Assembly: GCF_025094135.1 (NCBI RefSeq)
Contig: NW_026252495.1
Location: 1-64,000 of the forward strand
Direction of reading: 5' to 3'
DNA: 64,000 bases
Source of the DNA: Mucor mucedo
Taxonomy: Eukaryota; Mucoromycota; Mucoromycetes; Mucorales; Mucoraceae
Under the pieces are notes generated by a model. The model was given only the letters and a program-made list of their open reading frames with translations, was not told where the DNA came from and did not search any database. The position numbers and the translations under genes are program-made. Positions 1-11,146 of this stretch are shown here, in pieces. Position 1 is the first letter of the stretch; every line of letters starts with the position of its first letter.

Positions 1-482
1 AAGTTATTATAACAATCTCGACAGCTAAAGCAACAACACCGATTTCTCAACCAATCTGGCTCCCCCTCGACGTCCAAAGAGTATCCTTCCGACCTCGAAA
101 GACATACACCGACAACTGCTCATTGGGTGGCAGATTCTCAGGAATCTTCCACATCACCTGAGAACTCTAAACAACTTACAGGCCCTCCCGCAAATACCGT
201 AACAACCGTTGACCCACCTTCCCTAATCTGTAAACCAGCAACCAAACGTCCTTTCACTGCTTCTACCATAGTAAAACTGTTTGAAGACAACATTACACGT
301 CAAAAGAAATACACCGGTACAAACACCTCCACCATGAGCCACATCTCTCGGCCATCTACTTTCCACAAACGCGATGGAAAACAACCACGCTTTCTACAAA
401 CCAGTTAACACCTGCCACGTCCCACGATGATATTTCTCCTGACGATATCTCATCTCACCCCCTCGACAAGGAGACTCCCTCA

Positions 483-1664
483 TTGAGAAACACCTTTCTT
501 TTTGCAGATACGTCAAATGATTTTGTATCTCAGAGTAGCCTACCTGAGGTAGCTAATAATTCTTCTTTCCGTGATAACGATACACCCAAATGGGCTTTGG
601 ACTTGCAAGCTCAGATGAATCGACTTGTTGCCCTTTTCGAAATGACTACAAAAGAAAATTTAACACTCCGTCAGGAACTAAAACTTTCTAATGCTCGCAT
701 AACTTCGCTGGAACAAAAACTTTCTGACACTCGACGTGCTGGAAATTTTGATTTTACTGTTCCAGAAAATATTCTTAATAGCTTTGGCAGCAATGCCTCT
801 AAGTATTCAGACACTAACTATTCGGCAAAACAACCGACCACTGGTCACAATACCACTAAAGCTCCTAATGATAATAAAAATGAACCTACTAAGACCTCCT
901 TTGCAGACATGGCAAAAAAGCCGGTCTTGCTGAACAATCCTCGTAAGCGAGTTACGCCTAAGCAACGTAAAGCAGCCGCTCGTATCTTTGAAGCCCCCGC
1001 TGCACAAACATCTTCCGATACTTTTCTTTATTTATACTTGCCTAACAAATATCGAATTCGCATCAAGGAATTCCGTCAAAAACTTCGAACCATGGGAATC
1101 GATAATGGCCGCATTCTCGATATTCATTATCCAGCTCGTGGCGTGGTGGCAATTTTGATCCATCATAGCTATCGAGAAGAATTAGACTCTATCATAAAGA
1201 AATCAAACATTATACCTATTGCAAACTTTAATCCAACTGCAGTTGAACATGTTAACGACACCTCTTTAACTCACCTTACGGCGGATGAACGATCAGCGAA
1301 GGCAGTCGAGTTTCACCAAAATCGTCTCATCAGAGGTCTGAAGTTTATTCGAATTTACCTTCGCCGATCAGTGGCCCGAACCTTCGTCAATCGAGGATGG
1401 ATTACCGAAGAACAAGCACATCAGGTGCTTACTGATCTCCACAAGGGACCTACCCATAGCAACAAATCTAACAACGATTCCAATACACCAAATAAGGACA
1501 ACGACGACAGTTACCATTTTGGGACTAATGGATCTAGTAAAGAATTTGAGAAGGGTAGTGATAACACACAACCAAGCAGCAACGTCCACGAACAGATGGA
1601 TATTGAAGACGAATCGTATAATAACTCCTTGCCTGGTGTCGGTCAACCAGCCCCCCGCCAATAA
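483..1664 (+). CDS. LINE ORF1 (nucleic-acid-binding protein), start uncertain
   Basis: This 393-codon open frame precedes ORF2 in the same frame. It holds a leucine-rich coiled-coil candidate around residues 38-85 (heptad-like LQAQMNRLVALFE, then ENLTLRQELKLSNARI), a Lys/Arg-rich middle, and a compact mixed alpha/beta segment around residues 180-320 that could be an RNA-binding fold. I see no CCHC knuckle. In LINEs, ORF1 protein coats the element RNA. Position 483 is a TTG, not an ATG. The frame is open further upstream to about 285 without an ATG, while a different frame is open from 13 to 408 and reads like coding sequence. The true N-terminus is therefore probably in the other frame and separated by a frameshift, or off the window. 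The stop TAA at 1662 is directly followed by the ORF2 ATG. Confidence 0.75.
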   Translation: MRNTFLFADTSNDFVSQSSLPEVANNSSFRDNDTPKWALDLQAQMNRLVALFEMTTKENLTLRQELKLSNARITSLEQKLSDTRRAGNFDFTVPENILNSFGSNASKYSDTNYSAKQPTTGHNTTKAPNDNKNEPTKTSFADMAKKPVLLNNPRKRVTPKQRKAAARIFEAPAAQTSSDTFLYLYLPNKYRIRIKEFRQKLRTMGIDNGRILDIHYPARGVVAILIHHSYREELDSIIKKSNIIPIANFNPTAVEHVNDTSLTHLTADERSAKAVEFHQNRLIRGLKFIRIYLRRSVARTFVNRGWITEEQAHQVLTDLHKGPTHSNKSNNDSNTPNKDNDDSYHFGTNGSSKEFEKGSDNTQPSSNVHEQMDIEDESYNNSLPGVGQPAPRQ

Positions 1665-4600
1665 ATGAGTACCTCTACCGATACCTCTCCCCCTATGCCA
1701 ATATATGATCACGCTATGACTAACCATAATATTATGCCTACTAATTACCCTATGCACTCATCTGGCGACCATCATACTCAACCCGCAACCATACACAGGC
1801 AACCTAACCGACCTCACTTTAAAAGCACCAACCTCAAAATTGGATCTCTTAACTGTCGAAGTTTAGCTTCAACCTCAAACCCACGCTCTCGACAGAAATT
1901 CAATCGTTATCTACGCTCCCTCAAATATGACATACTCAATTTCCAGGAAGTCCGAACAGAAGACAGTGCGATCATCGACATACTGAACATGGAACTACAA
2001 ACTAAAGACTCAATTTGGACACCACACGTCGGAATCGTTAGTTTCAACCCCATGATTCGAATCACACCCATCTTCATCACTATGTCCAAACACGCTGTAT
2101 TTGTAAAAATACATCACATTAATCACCACTTTGAACCAATATTTTTACTCAACTTGTACGCTCCCAGCCAACCGGGCCCAAAAAAACAATTCTATAGCGA
2201 TATAATGGCATTGCCTCTATTTAAAGATGATCGGGATATAGAACATTTTACTAAATATTCTAACTTCTTGATCACAGGTGATTTCAACTATCATCACTAT
2301 ACCTCACAACGAACAACACAATCATCCCCACCAAATCCTATCTACTCTTGGAAACAAACAATAGGTCAATTTCTACATGATTGTATCAATACAGACGATG
2401 TAAGCGAACTTTTTTCTATTGACAACCCACACGTCACATTCAGTCGAGGTAACTCCCGCACCACCATCGACTACATTTTTGCTTCTCTAGCCATCAAAGC
2501 CAGTATGACTTCATCCCAAGTCAATTTTATCAACTCTGATTGGACTGATCATGCTCTACTCTCCATTGATCTCACCATGGTGAGCAAAAAACACGGAAAA
2601 GGCATATACCGAGCCAATCCGACATTGGCCAAGAACAAACGCTTTGTCGAACAGCTAAACACACTGCTTCAAGAATTGAAACCAGATCCCGCCCAACAGC
2701 CCCACAATTCTCCTCAAAAAGAATGGGACGCCATGAAACGAGAAGTGCGACGGTTTTGCCAACGATTCAGTCGATATTACTGCCAATGGCGACATAAACA
2801 AATTAACAGACTTCAACTACGCCGATCCCAAATTATCTTTAAGCACTCCCACAATCCTGCCAGAATAAATCAATTACTACCCACCGTAGAACAACAATTG
2901 GGAATTCTTCAACAGGAGGTGGCAGAAATCGATGCAATTCGAGCTGGAAAACATTGGCGTGAACAAGGCGAAACCTCTGCCGGATTTTTAAAACGAACAA
3001 TCCAACAAAGGGAACAACAACGAACTATGAACACAGTCAAGCACCCCGTTTCGGAAGAATTATGTCATACTGAAAAGGATATCCAGGAAGCAGTTAGAGC
3101 ATTTTACCAGGACCTGTTCAACCCAGAACCGATCCGAGAGGCATCGGTCACGAAAATATTGTCACATATCACTGATGAATACAAAATCAGTCGCGATACT
3201 GCTACAGGACTAATGCAACCATTCATGATTGACGAAATACTAGAAGGTGCCAAACGATCCCCATCCAAAAGTAGCCCTGGTCTAGACTCTATTCCCTATG
3301 AAATATTGGCCCTCATATTAGTAGATCCCTATTTTAGTACCTTATGTGTCACTATATTCAATACCGCACTCACACAATCAATCTTTCCGGAAAGTTGGAT
3401 GAAAACATCTATGGTACTTTTACCTAAAAAAGGAGACTTGACCCAATTGAAATACTGGCGTCCAATTGCTCTAATCAACACGGACAGCAAAATCTTCACT
3501 CGCCTATTGAACTCCCGAATGATGGAATCAGCTGTCGACATCCTCAGCCCACAACAACTAGGCTTTATGCCCGAACGATTTATTGGAGATCATGGCCTTA
3601 CTCTCCAATTAGCTATCGAACACGTCAAACACCAAATACCACACGATGAAGAAGATTATCATTGCGTCGGACTACTTCTAGATCAGGAAAAAGGGTACGA
3701 TCGAGTATCTAAAGACTACTTGCGCGCCACTTTAACAGCTTTTGGATATCCCACACCACTTATCAATACCTTGACTGGTCTGTTTTTCAACACATCCATT
3801 CAAGTCAACATTAATGGTCATCTTACCACTCCCATCCAACAAAATCGAGGCTTAAGACAGGGTGATCCCATTTCACCACTTCTGTTTAATCTAGCTTTTG
3901 ACCCGTTCCTGAAATCAATTAGTAATCATCCCACATATGCCGGCTTGTCTTTTACAACACCAATCCCGAATGATGCCTCTACCAATGGCATGCGGTCCAA
4001 CGACACCTTACCGGTAAATGAAGAATCACTTCCCCGTCCACTACGGCTATGCGTCTACGCTGATGACACACTGATTATATTGAAGAATCAAAACGACTTC
4101 CGGATACTTCAGGACGCCTACTCCACCTATAGTGAAGCATCTAATGCCAAACTTAATTATGCCAAAACCGAAGCCTTCTCACTGAATGGTAAACCTACAG
4201 AATACTGGAAACACTTTCTGAAAGATCACGATATCACTCAATGGCACTCACAGTCTTCACCAGCACCCCTACGCTACCTGGGTTTCCAACTATGCTTTTC
4301 CATCCCCCAACGCAATAATTATGTTGACACCATAATCCAAAAGATTCAAAACGCCTGTAACATCCACAAACAGCGACAACTCTCAATTCGTGGTCGAGCT
4401 ACTGTTTTAAATTCATTAATCTACTCAACTCTGTGGCACGTTATTCGACTATTTCCTATGACTAAAGCCCAAATTGCCAAGATTCAATCAGTTGGATACC
4501 AGTTTCTCATGTTCCGGATGTTTCCTAAACTCAAGCTAGCAACACTACAGAAACCCAGGAACCAGGGAGGAATAGGAGTCTTGGATATTGCTACGCAACA

Positions 4601-5831
4601 AAAAGTACTCCAATGGCGCTGGCTACAACCATTACTGGAAGGATTTCGATCACATACTGCTTGTCCACCAGAATTATACAAACTTTTAAAATTTGGCTTA
4701 CGATCCTACAATGGAAATGTACAGCACCATCTTCTCCCACTACTTTTACCCAAATACCGGTGCCCCTCTCTCATCCAGCACTTCAACCCTTTCACCAACA
4801 TCTTTCAAGCTGTGGACTCTATCCCAAGAGATCTGACCAGCCTAAAAATCAACAAACATACCTGTCTCCTACTCCCTCTTACTGCTATCTGGATCCCCAA
4901 CGATCCTACAAACCCTGAAGATATCTTCCTCAACAAACCAGGAACCAACAAACTGTTTGCACATCAACTGTTCCGCATTGATGACAGCCATTCTCGCATC
5001 ATCCGTAAAACCCATACCACAATTACACAACATCCCAATCTGATCAAAAACTTCTTCCGACTATTGGATCGAAACAACATCATGCTAAATTTATTTTTCA
5101 TTCGACAATGCCTCCCCCCGGATACCCCATTCAACTCGGACTCTACAATATCACCCGAACAAGATTGCCTAGATCTAACACCAGTTGTAGAACATATGTT
5201 GACTCCTTTCTACGACAGTATCAAACAATTTTCTGGTATCCGAATCAACATCAATAGATTAGTCAGAGCCCTCATGACAACCAAACCAAACCCTCCAGTT
5301 CCACCAAATGCTCATCCCACAATCACAGCCTGGACAAAATTCTGGAAAATCAGCTTACACCCAACCCTACGCAACATATGGTACCGACTGATACACAACA
5401 AGGCCCCGGTCAAATCGTTTCTACATCGGATCTTTCCAGACCTTCATTCCAGTCCTAACTGTGATATCTGCCCAGGTACAATCGCAAACTCTGAACACGT
5501 TTTCGTTACCTGCCCACCAAGATGGGCTGTATGGACTTCAATCTTACTCCTCTTTAACCTGCTTCAAGACATCTCTGAGGCCGAACAACAAGCAATCATT
5601 GTCCAAGGTATCTTTCAACTAAAGTTCCAAGGACTCATCACCACCATGCCCCACTGTAACTTCACACAACTACTTGGAGCGACTTTACACTCGCTCTGGC
5701 TATCACACCTCAATGCCATTTTCCGTGACATTCCGTTTCACATCGAATCAACTACTCAACGCATCCAACAAAAGATCACTTGTCTTCTCATTGAACAAGA
5801 AGAGGACATGGACCAACTACACCCAACATAA
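1665..5831 (+). CDS. LINE ORF2: APE-type endonuclease plus reverse transcriptase
   Basis: The 1388-aa polyprotein nicks target DNA and reverse-transcribes the element RNA. Residues about 57-310 form an exonuclease-endonuclease-phosphatase domain with the motifs IGSLNCRSL, FQEVR, GDFN, TIDYIF and SDWTDHALL. The reverse transcriptase (about 540-880) shows PKKGDLTQLKYWRPIAL, QLGFMPERF, LDQEKGYDRV (catalytic Asp), GLRQGDPISPLLFN and VYADDTLII (catalytic YADD near residue 798). A Cys-Cys-His-Cys finger of the zf-RVT type begins near residue 1266 (CDIC, then SEHVFVTC). The frame has no disruptions. It starts immediately after the ORF1 stop and in the same frame, so translation must use reinitiation, readthrough or an internal start. 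Confidence 0.95.
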   Translation: MSTSTDTSPPMPIYDHAMTNHNIMPTNYPMHSSGDHHTQPATIHRQPNRPHFKSTNLKIGSLNCRSLASTSNPRSRQKFNRYLRSLKYDILNFQEVRTEDSAIIDILNMELQTKDSIWTPHVGIVSFNPMIRITPIFITMSKHAVFVKIHHINHHFEPIFLLNLYAPSQPGPKKQFYSDIMALPLFKDDRDIEHFTKYSNFLITGDFNYHHYTSQRTTQSSPPNPIYSWKQTIGQFLHDCINTDDVSELFSIDNPHVTFSRGNSRTTIDYIFASLAIKASMTSSQVNFINSDWTDHALLSIDLTMVSKKHGKGIYRANPTLAKNKRFVEQLNTLLQELKPDPAQQPHNSPQKEWDAMKREVRRFCQRFSRYYCQWRHKQINRLQLRRSQIIFKHSHNPARINQLLPTVEQQLGILQQEVAEIDAIRAGKHWREQGETSAGFLKRTIQQREQQRTMNTVKHPVSEELCHTEKDIQEAVRAFYQDLFNPEPIREASVTKILSHITDEYKISRDTATGLMQPFMIDEILEGAKRSPSKSSPGLDSIPYEILALILVDPYFSTLCVTIFNTALTQSIFPESWMKTSMVLLPKKGDLTQLKYWRPIALINTDSKIFTRLLNSRMMESAVDILSPQQLGFMPERFIGDHGLTLQLAIEHVKHQIPHDEEDYHCVGLLLDQEKGYDRVSKDYLRATLTAFGYPTPLINTLTGLFFNTSIQVNINGHLTTPIQQNRGLRQGDPISPLLFNLAFDPFLKSISNHPTYAGLSFTTPIPNDASTNGMRSNDTLPVNEESLPRPLRLCVYADDTLIILKNQNDFRILQDAYSTYSEASNAKLNYAKTEAFSLNGKPTEYWKHFLKDHDITQWHSQSSPAPLRYLGFQLCFSIPQRNNYVDTIIQKIQNACNIHKQRQLSIRGRATVLNSLIYSTLWHVIRLFPMTKAQIAKIQSVGYQFLMFRMFPKLKLATLQKPRNQGGIGVLDIATQQKVLQWRWLQPLLEGFRSHTACPPELYKLLKFGLRSYNGNVQHHLLPLLLPKYRCPSLIQHFNPFTNIFQAVDSIPRDLTSLKINKHTCLLLPLTAIWIPNDPTNPEDIFLNKPGTNKLFAHQLFRIDDSHSRIIRKTHTTITQHPNLIKNFFRLLDRNNIMLNLFFIRQCLPPDTPFNSDSTISPEQDCLDLTPVVEHMLTPFYDSIKQFSGIRININRLVRALMTTKPNPPVPPNAHPTITAWTKFWKISLHPTLRNIWYRLIHNKAPVKSFLHRIFPDLHSSPNCDICPGTIANSEHVFVTCPPRWAVWTSILLLFNLLQDISEAEQQAIIVQGIFQLKFQGLITTMPHCNFTQLLGATLHSLWLSHLNAIFRDIPFHIESTTQRIQQKITCLLIEQEEDMDQLHPT

Positions 5832-6156
5832 CAAAAAAAAAAAAAAAATAGAAAAGAAGAAACCCAAAAAAATCCCTAACAACAATCCCGAACACATTCC
5901 CCTCATTAATTCCCACCCCTTACATATTATTTCATAGTCACTCAACCATAAGAACCAATAATATTTGAATTCTGGTTGTTGACCTTAAACAATAAAGACT
6001 TAGCCTCTTTCATAAAAAAAAAAAAAAAAATATATAATTTGGACCATTTCCTTTACCCCACATCAAAACAACTCACCCCTTTCTTCCCTTCTCTCTCTTT
6101 TTTTTTTTTTTTTTTTTTTTTTCTTACTTTTTATATATATATACATATAAAAAAAA

Positions 6157-9100
6157 ATGTATCGTTTATCAACACTTGGTAGAGTGTCACTTAGACCTAC
6201 TATCCGCGCTGTACCTCAAATTGCTCGTCAGTCTTTACTTCGTTCTTCTGTTGCACCTTTCCACACCACCAGAACACGTTTCGCTGCACCCGAGTCTAAC
6301 GATGGTTTCTTACATGGAAACTCTGCCAACTATATTGAAGAAATGTATGAAGCTTGGTTAAGAGAGCCTTCTTCTGTTCATTTATCTTGGCAGGTATATT
6401 TCAAAAACATGGCCAACGGTGCCTCTCCCAGTCAAGCCTATACACCTCCTCCTACTTTGGTTCCCTCTGCCAGTGCTCGTTTGCCTGTTTTACCCGGTGA
6501 CGGTCTTGCCGGTGCTGGTTCTTCTGAAGTCATTGACCATATGAAGATCCAACTTTTATCCAGAGCTTATCAAGTCCGTGGACATCATATTGCCAACTTG
6601 GATCCTCTCGGTATCCAACACGCTGATTTAAACTCTTCTACTCCTCCCGAATTAGCTCACACTTACTACGGTTTCAAGGATGCTGATCTCGATAGAAGCT
6701 TCACTATCGGTCCCGGTATCTTACCTGCCTTCACCAAGACTGGTACTACCCTTACTCTCCGTGAAATCATTGATCATTTGAAGAAGATTTACTGTAAGTT
6801 TTATTTTTATTTTTTTTATTTTATTTTTATTCTAGGGTAGCCGCGCTCGAAAACTAAACGGGGTTCTAATTTCATTGTTTTTTTTTGTTGTGTATTTACA
6901 GGTGGTTCTATCGGTGTTGAGTACATTCACATTCCCGATCGTGCTCAATGTGACTGGATCCGTGAACGTATTGAAACTCCCGAACCTTACAAGTACTCTG
7001 TTGCCGAGAAGCGTGTTATCTTGGATCGTTTAACTTGGTCTGACAGTTTTGAACGTTTCGTTGCTTCCAAGTATCCCTCTGAGAAGCGTTTCGGTCTTGA
7101 AGGTGGTGAGACTTTGATCCCCGGTATGAAGGCCATGGTAAGTAAACAAAAGGGGAGAAAGAGAAAGAAAGAAAGAGAGAGAGAATGAGAAAGACTAGGA
7201 TACTTATTTGTTTTTCTAGATTGATCGTTCCGTTGATCTTGGTGTTGAGTCCATTGTTATTGGTATGCCTCATCGTGGTCGTCTTAACGTTCTTTCCAAC
7301 GTTGTCCGTAAGCCTGCCGAATCCATCTTCTGTGAATTCAGCGGTGCCCTTCAACCCTCTGAGGAAGGATCTGGTGATGTTAAGTACCATCTTGGTATGA
7401 ACTATGTTCGTCCTACTCCCTCTGGTAAGCGTGTTGCTCTTTCTTTAGTTGCCAACCCTTCTCATTTGGAAGCTGTTGATCCCGTTGTTCTCGGTAAGAC
7501 CCACGCTCTTCAATTCTACGGTAAGGATAACAAGGGTGACCATGCCATGGCTGTCTTGATCCATGGTGATGCTGCTTTTGCCGGTCAAGGTATCATCTAC
7601 GAAACCATGGGTTTCAACGATCTTCCCTCTTACTCCACTGGTGGTACCATCCATGTTGTTGTTAACAACCAAATTGGTTTCACTACCAACCCTAGCTCCA
7701 GTCGTTCTACTCCTTACTGTACTGATATTGCCAAGGCTATCAATGCTCCCATCTTCCATGTCAATGGTGATGATGCTGAAGCCGTTACCTATGTCATGCA
7801 ATTGGCTGCTGACTGGCGTCAAACCTTCCACAAGGATGTTGTCATTGATTTGGTCTGTTACCGTAAGCACGGTCACAACGAGACTGATCAACCCATGTTC
7901 ACTCAACCTCGTATGTACAATGCTATTGCTAAGCAAACTCCCGTTGCCGAAATCTACGAATCTCAATTGAAGAAGGAAGGATCTTTGACCGATTCCGATA
8001 TCAAGGATAACAAGAAGCGTGTTTGGGATCTCCTCGAAGAAAGTTATAATCGTAGCAAGGATTACAAGCCTGCCACCAGTGAATGGCAATCTAGTTCTTG
8101 GCCTGGATTCAAGTCCCCCAAGGAATTAGCTGAGGAGAACTTACCTCATTACCCTACTGGTGTCGCTCTTGAGTCTCTCCAAAATGTCGGTAAGGCCATG
8201 ACCACTCTCCCTCACAACTTCAACATCCATCGTAACTTGAAGCGTATTCTTCAAAACCGTGAAAAGTCTTTGGAGGAAGGTAAGGATATTGATTGGGCCA
8301 CTGCTGAAGGTTTGGCTTGGGGTACACTCCTTGCTGAAGGTAAGCACATCCGTGTGTCTGGTCAAGATGTTGAGCGTGGTACTTTCTCTCAACGTCACTC
8401 CGTTCTTCACGACCAAAAGGATGGTAGCAAGCATACTCTCTTGAACCACATCAGCCCTGAACAAGGTGTTCTTTCCATCTCCAACTCTTCCTTGTCTGAA
8501 TATGGTGTCCTTGGTTTCGAATTGGGTTACTCTCTTGTCAACCCTGACTCTCTCGTTGTCTGGGAAGCTCAATTTGGTGATTTTGCCAACACAGCCCAAG
8601 TGATTGTTGATCAATTCTTGGCCTCTGGAGAACAAAAGTGGCTCCAACGTACTGGTTTAGTTATGTCTCTTCCTCACGGTTATGACGGTCAAGGTCCTGA
8701 GCATTCTTCTTCCAGAATTGAACGTTACCTCCAAATGTGTGATGATAACCCAGAAGTCTATCCTTCTCCCGAAAAGTTGTCTAGACAACATCAAGACTGT
8801 AACATGCAAGTTGTTTACCCTTCTACTCCTGCTCAACAGTTCCATGTCTTGCGTCGTCAAATCTGTCGTCAATTCCGTAAGCCCTTGATCATGCCCTTCT
8901 CCAAGTCTCTTCTTCGTCATCCTCTTGCCAAGTCCAACTTGAATGAATTGGTTGGTGATACTCACTTCCAACTTTACTTGCCTGAAGAACACCCCGAACA
9001 TCTTGTCGAGCCCGAAAAGATCACCAAGCACATCTTGTGTAGTGGTCAAGTGTACTATGCCCTTTTGAAGGCACGTGACCAAAACAAGATGAACGACATT

Positions 9101-9436
9101 GCCATTTCTCGTGTCGAACAATTGAACCCCTTCCCTTATGAGCAAGTGAAGGATCATGCTGATAAGTATCCTAACGCTGAGATTGTCTGGTGTCAAGAAG
9201 AACCCTTAAATATGGGTGCCTGGCAACACGTCCAACCTCGTCTTGTTACCTCTTTATCTCAAACCGAACATCATGCTGGTAAGACTCCTCGTTATGCTGG
9301 TCGTGCTCCTTCCGCCTCTGTCGCCACAGGTCACAAGAAGAAGCATTATCAAGAAGAATATGGTCTTTTAGCCAAGGCCTTGACTGGTGAAGCTAGTCAA
9401 CCCAAGGAAGTTACCCAAGGTGTCCCCATTTGGTAA
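6157..9436 (+). CDS. KGD1: 2-oxoglutarate dehydrogenase E1 component, mitochondrial
   Basis: This is the thiamine-diphosphate E1 subunit of the 2-oxoglutarate dehydrogenase complex (TCA cycle, mitochondrial matrix), which decarboxylates 2-oxoglutarate and succinylates the E2 lipoyl group. Exons are 6157-6793, 6902-7137 and 7220-9436, giving 1029 aa, the usual length for the family. The first splice restores the conserved YCGSIGVEYIHI and the second joins IPGMKAM to IDRSVDLGVESIVIGMPHRG. Residues 1-45 are rich in Arg, Ser and Thr and act as a presequence, followed by the E1 N-terminal region (YIEEMYEAWL). The TPP-domain motif HGDAAFAGQG is near residue 406, with NNQIGFTT downstream. The related DHTKD1 enzyme is usually shorter. 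Codon use is strongly biased (C-ending codons plus GGT, GCT, CGT and AAG), as in highly expressed genes. The LINE tail lies just upstream. Confidence 0.97.
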
Positions 9437-10215
9437 ACAAACAGACTCTTTTTTTTTTTTTTTCCCTAGATTTTCTATATAAAAAAAAAAAAAAAAAAAT
9501 AGCCTTTTTTTTTACCTCTCTCTTTTTCATAATTCATCCCCCTCTCCCCCTTTTTTAAAAAAAAAAACTTTGCCAAATAAACTGTATATCGTCGGGTTAT
9601 GTTTTATTCTACGTATTAATGTGTTTGTATGTGTGTCATCTGTTTTAACTAAAACTGGGCGTCACGGTTTCTAAGGAAAAATATTCAAACGATTGGATAA
9701 CATTGAAAAAAAGGTGTGCGAGCTGTAACAAAAAAAAAAAAAAAAAATTACAGACAACGCTTTAATGCACAATAGGGGTTGTGTACCCAAATCATGTGTA
9801 AGGGAAACTGTCGCGTGGCACAACAACATCTCTCTGGCTAAGCAAAATGAAACGGAGTGCTTTTCTTTAAAAAAAGCACTGCATTAATATGTATATAAAA
9901 AGAAAAGTCAAATGAAGGGGTTGATCCTAACACACACACGCTTATAAGAGCGAAAAAAAAAAAGAAGTAGAGTCAGATTCTACCTTTTTTTTTTATTTAG
10001 GAGTCAGGTAACACATATAAAAAAAAATCATGTTATATCAAAGAAGTGTAAGAATGATTTTTTTTTTATAAGGGAATAATAAAAAAAAAAAAACTCCCAT
10101 CTGTTTGTATAATTATCATATTATTTACGTGACGCAAGAAAAAAAAGTCCCTTAAGTTGTATTTCCAACTTTTTTTTTTTTATATTTCCTTTTCTCTTTT
10201 CTTCATTTATCAATT
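9437..10215. other. Intergenic region, A/T homopolymers only
   Basis: This is the 3' flank of KGD1 and 5' flank of the EF-hand gene. It consists of repeated A and T runs (for example around 9450-9500, 9731-9748 and 10080-10092) and holds no ORF or RNA gene that I can support. Confidence 0.6.
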
Positions 10216-10963
10216 ATGGCAAGTATAGGACAAAAGAAAAACTGGGATATTTGCATATAAGTTGAACTAATGAATTCAACAACAGACCGGATCTACACTT
10301 ACTGACGCTGAAATCAACCACTTGCAACGCAAGTTTGAATCCATGACAAAGAATGGTGCCATGGATGCCCAAACTTTGAAGGAAATCTACAAGGTTGCTC
10401 AAGTCTCTGTTACTGATGCTGAAATTGCCGCACAGGTAAAAAGCAAAAAAAAAAAAAATATATTTGAATATTTAACGTCTGATCATCCCTCTTTACCCGT
10501 TCTTTACCGTATCAGATCAAGGCTGCTGATGCCAAAGGTACCGGATCTGTTGATTTTGAAGACTTTTTAGTCGTCATGAACAAGGTAACCCCCCTTTTTT
10601 CCCCCTCTCCCTTTCCCCCCAAAAAAAAAACCGCACTTGACTAAACTCCCTCTTAGCAAAGTGATGAAAATGCTGAAGAAGGTGTAGCCAAGGTATTTGC
10701 TTTACTTGATACTGATAATGATGGACAAATCACTGGTGATGATTTAAAGCGAGGTGTTGCTTTATATGGTAAATCCATCACTGAACAAGATGTAGATGAA
10801 ATGCTCTTCTCTGCAGACGTTGATGGTGATGGTATGATTAACTATGAGGAGTTCTTGAAGGTCATGGTAAGTGTACTTTCTTTTCTTCTTTTTGGTTTCA
10901 TGATTTACATCTCTCTTTCTTATTTAGACTCCTTCCAAGGTCAATGGTCAACCTTTATTCTAA
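10216..10963 (+). CDS. Small EF-hand calcium-binding protein (calmodulin-like)
   Basis: Five exons give 155 aa: 10216-10218 (ATG only), 10286-10435, 10516-10584, 10657-10866 and 10928-10963. All introns are phase 0. The third EF loop (DTDNDGQITGDD, from residue 92) has Asp instead of Glu at position 12. The fourth loop (DVDGDGMINYEE, from residue 128) is canonical. The two N-terminal hands are degenerate (SMTKNGAMDAQ and DAKGTGSVDFED), so one or two calcium sites are expected. The first intron must use a GC donor: GCAAGT directly after the ATG is the consensus for GC-AG introns, and the nearby GT donor would break the frame. The family is calmodulin/centrin/troponin-C-like, and a specific orthologue is not assigned. 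The start exon is inferred; the rest is firm. Confidence 0.85.
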
Positions 10964-11146
10964 ATAAAAAAAAAAAAAAGAAAAAGAAAAAGAAAAATAA
11001 AAACCTGATCTATACCAAGTAGCCTTAATTAATTAATAATAATGTAACACTTCTTCATTTTTCCCATACAACACTTTTTTTTTAAATACAAAAAAAAAAA
11101 TTTAATTTATTTTTTTGGGTGAACAGCAAAAAAAAAAAAAACTCAT

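Larger units (their letters stand above)
1..6030 (+). mobile_element. LINE-type non-LTR retrotransposon, 5' end unresolved
   Basis: The unit carries a coiled-coil ORF1 (to 1664), a 1388-codon ORF2 with endonuclease, reverse transcriptase and a C-terminal zinc finger, a short 3' UTR, an AATAAA signal at 5991-5996 and a terminal A-run at 6014-6030. No LTRs are visible, so it transposes by target-primed reverse transcription. The 5' border is not seen: position 1 already lies in the A/C-rich coding-like leader, so the element may start outside the window or be 5'-truncated. I could not identify a target-site duplication. ORF2 is uninterrupted, which suggests recent activity. No RNase H domain is evident between the reverse transcriptase and the zinc finger. 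The clade is not determined. Confidence 0.92.

Noticed and set aside
7445..8089. 214-codon minus-strand frame inside KGD1 (also 8141-8647 and 8657-9196)
   Set aside because: It is antisense to a highly conserved coding exon. The open antisense frames come from the strong codon bias of KGD1 and show no family motif.
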